This document shows positions 5,461-5,711 of a stretch of DNA of 5,711 nt, in pieces (positions within the stretch are counted from its first letter, which is position 1; every line of letters starts with the position of its first letter). A program made the translations under genes and the position numbers. Under the pieces are notes generated by a model. It had not been told where the DNA came from and did not search any database. It saw only the letters and a program-made list of their open reading frames with translations. This DNA is from Alphaproteobacteria bacterium (GTDB taxonomy: Bacteria; Pseudomonadota; Alphaproteobacteria; BOG-932; Roseiterribacteraceae): NCBI GenBank assembly GCA_903970575.1, contig CAJCJC010000045.1:1-5711 (forward strand). Direction: 5' to 3'.

Positions 5461-5628
5461 CCGAGTCGCTCTCGCAACGTTCATCGAACGGCCACCAGAT
5501 ATAGACGCCGTGGTGGACTGAAGGGCGTCGATGCCGACAAATAGCCATCAATTGCCCTCGCGCCGCCCGCGGTCGCGCACAATATGTTGAGAGCGCTATC
5601 CGAGTCGGACGCGGAAAGTTCCGAGTCG
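5461..5628. repeat. Three copies of the 8-mer CCGAGTCG
   Basis: Exact copies lie at 5461-5468, 5600-5607 and 5621-5628. The first and third extend to CCGAGTCGC. The last two are 21 bp apart, two helical turns, so a protein could bind both on the same face. All are in the gene-free region upstream of the PH-domain gene. Function unknown. Confidence 0.45.
5478..5529. other. Hairpin plus pseudoknot-like inverted repeats (possible structured RNA)
   Basis: CGTTC (5478-5482) pairs with GAACG (5486-5490) around a 3-nt loop. One base later CCACCA (5492-5497) pairs with TGGTGG (5511-5516), and GACGCC (5504-5509), inside that loop, pairs with GGCGTC (5524-5529) outside it. The two 6-bp stems interlock with spacers of 6, 1 and 7 nt, the geometry of an H-type pseudoknot. 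The pairing holds on either strand. No promoter or known RNA family was recognised, and alternative hairpins such as GTCG/CGAC at 5527-5538 compete. Confidence 0.3.
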
Positions 5629-5711
5629 CGATCAATATCTAGAGTTACGTCGCACGCGCGCGACAAACATCCTCCGAATTCCCTCTTGCCACTCCGCTGG
5701 AGACGCATGAT

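Larger units (their letters stand above)
5406..5711. other. Right-end region without a convincing gene
   Basis: Open frames of about 70-87 codons exist on the minus strand, but their products are Arg/Ser-rich, unlike any family I recognise. They overlap one another in different frames and lack good ribosome sites. No tRNA or rRNA is visible. What the region does hold is three copies of CCGAGTCG (5461-5468, 5600-5607, 5621-5628) and a tight group of inverted repeats at 5478-5529. At the very edge, ATG 5707 on the plus strand is preceded by GGAG (5699-5702) with only 4 nt of spacing. It could begin a rightward gene but cannot be judged. Confidence 0.5.

Noticed and set aside
5481..5708. A 75-codon minus-strand frame at the right end
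   Set aside because: No recognised family, no visible ribosome site, and its SDSDS text is produced by the CCGAGTCG repeats. It overlaps other equally poor frames.

Overview
The window reads as chromosomal DNA from a GC-rich Gram-negative bacterium, most likely an alphaproteobacterium. This rests on the sphingomonad/caulobacter-style TonB-dependent receptor (an EEIVVTARRRE TonB box straight after the signal peptide, with no signalling domain), the small DUF1289 Cys-rich protein, and strong GC bias at third codon positions. I see no insertion sequence, integrase, tRNA, rRNA or CRISPR array. The genus cannot be fixed from this window.

Layout from left to right. (1) Positions 1-151 are a leader that may hold the edge of another gene and contains a repeat cluster upstream of dps. 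(2) dps (152-634, +) encodes a ferritin-like DNA-protection protein with an intact ferroxidase site. (3) After a 68-nt gap with a good imperfect hairpin comes a 59-residue DUF1289 protein (703-882, +). (4) A short AT-richer gap carries three CTAGG elements and a candidate promoter. (5) A TetR-family regulator (1037-1714, +) follows. (6) It converges on a 951-residue TonB-dependent receptor (1751-4606, -). The two genes share a perfect 13-bp hairpin terminator that lies inside the last codons of the tetR-like gene. (7) Next is a 255-nt gap that contains a T-tract terminator for the gene to its right and the leader of the receptor gene. (8) A two-TM bacterial PH-domain (bPH2/DUF304-like) membrane protein (4862-5353, -) follows. 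(9) The last 358 nt have no convincing gene but hold repeated 8-mers and a pseudoknot-shaped set of inverted repeats.

The main point of interest is the receptor. After a complete plug and beta-barrel that ends in an aromatic beta-signal (F810), the same reading frame continues through a Pro/Ala-rich linker into a complete OmpA-like peptidoglycan-binding domain with the Asp and Arg expected to bind diaminopimelate. A TonB-dependent transporter that carries its own cell-wall anchor is unusual. Topologically it makes sense, because both ends of a TonB receptor barrel face the periplasm. The substrate cannot be read from the sequence. The TetR-like neighbour is a possible regulator of itself and perhaps of the receptor, but the CTAGG elements lie only in front of its own gene. 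Dps (iron storage), the Cys-rich DUF1289 protein (possible metal or cluster binding) and a TonB receptor (often iron-complex uptake) would fit a loose iron theme. That link is inference only.
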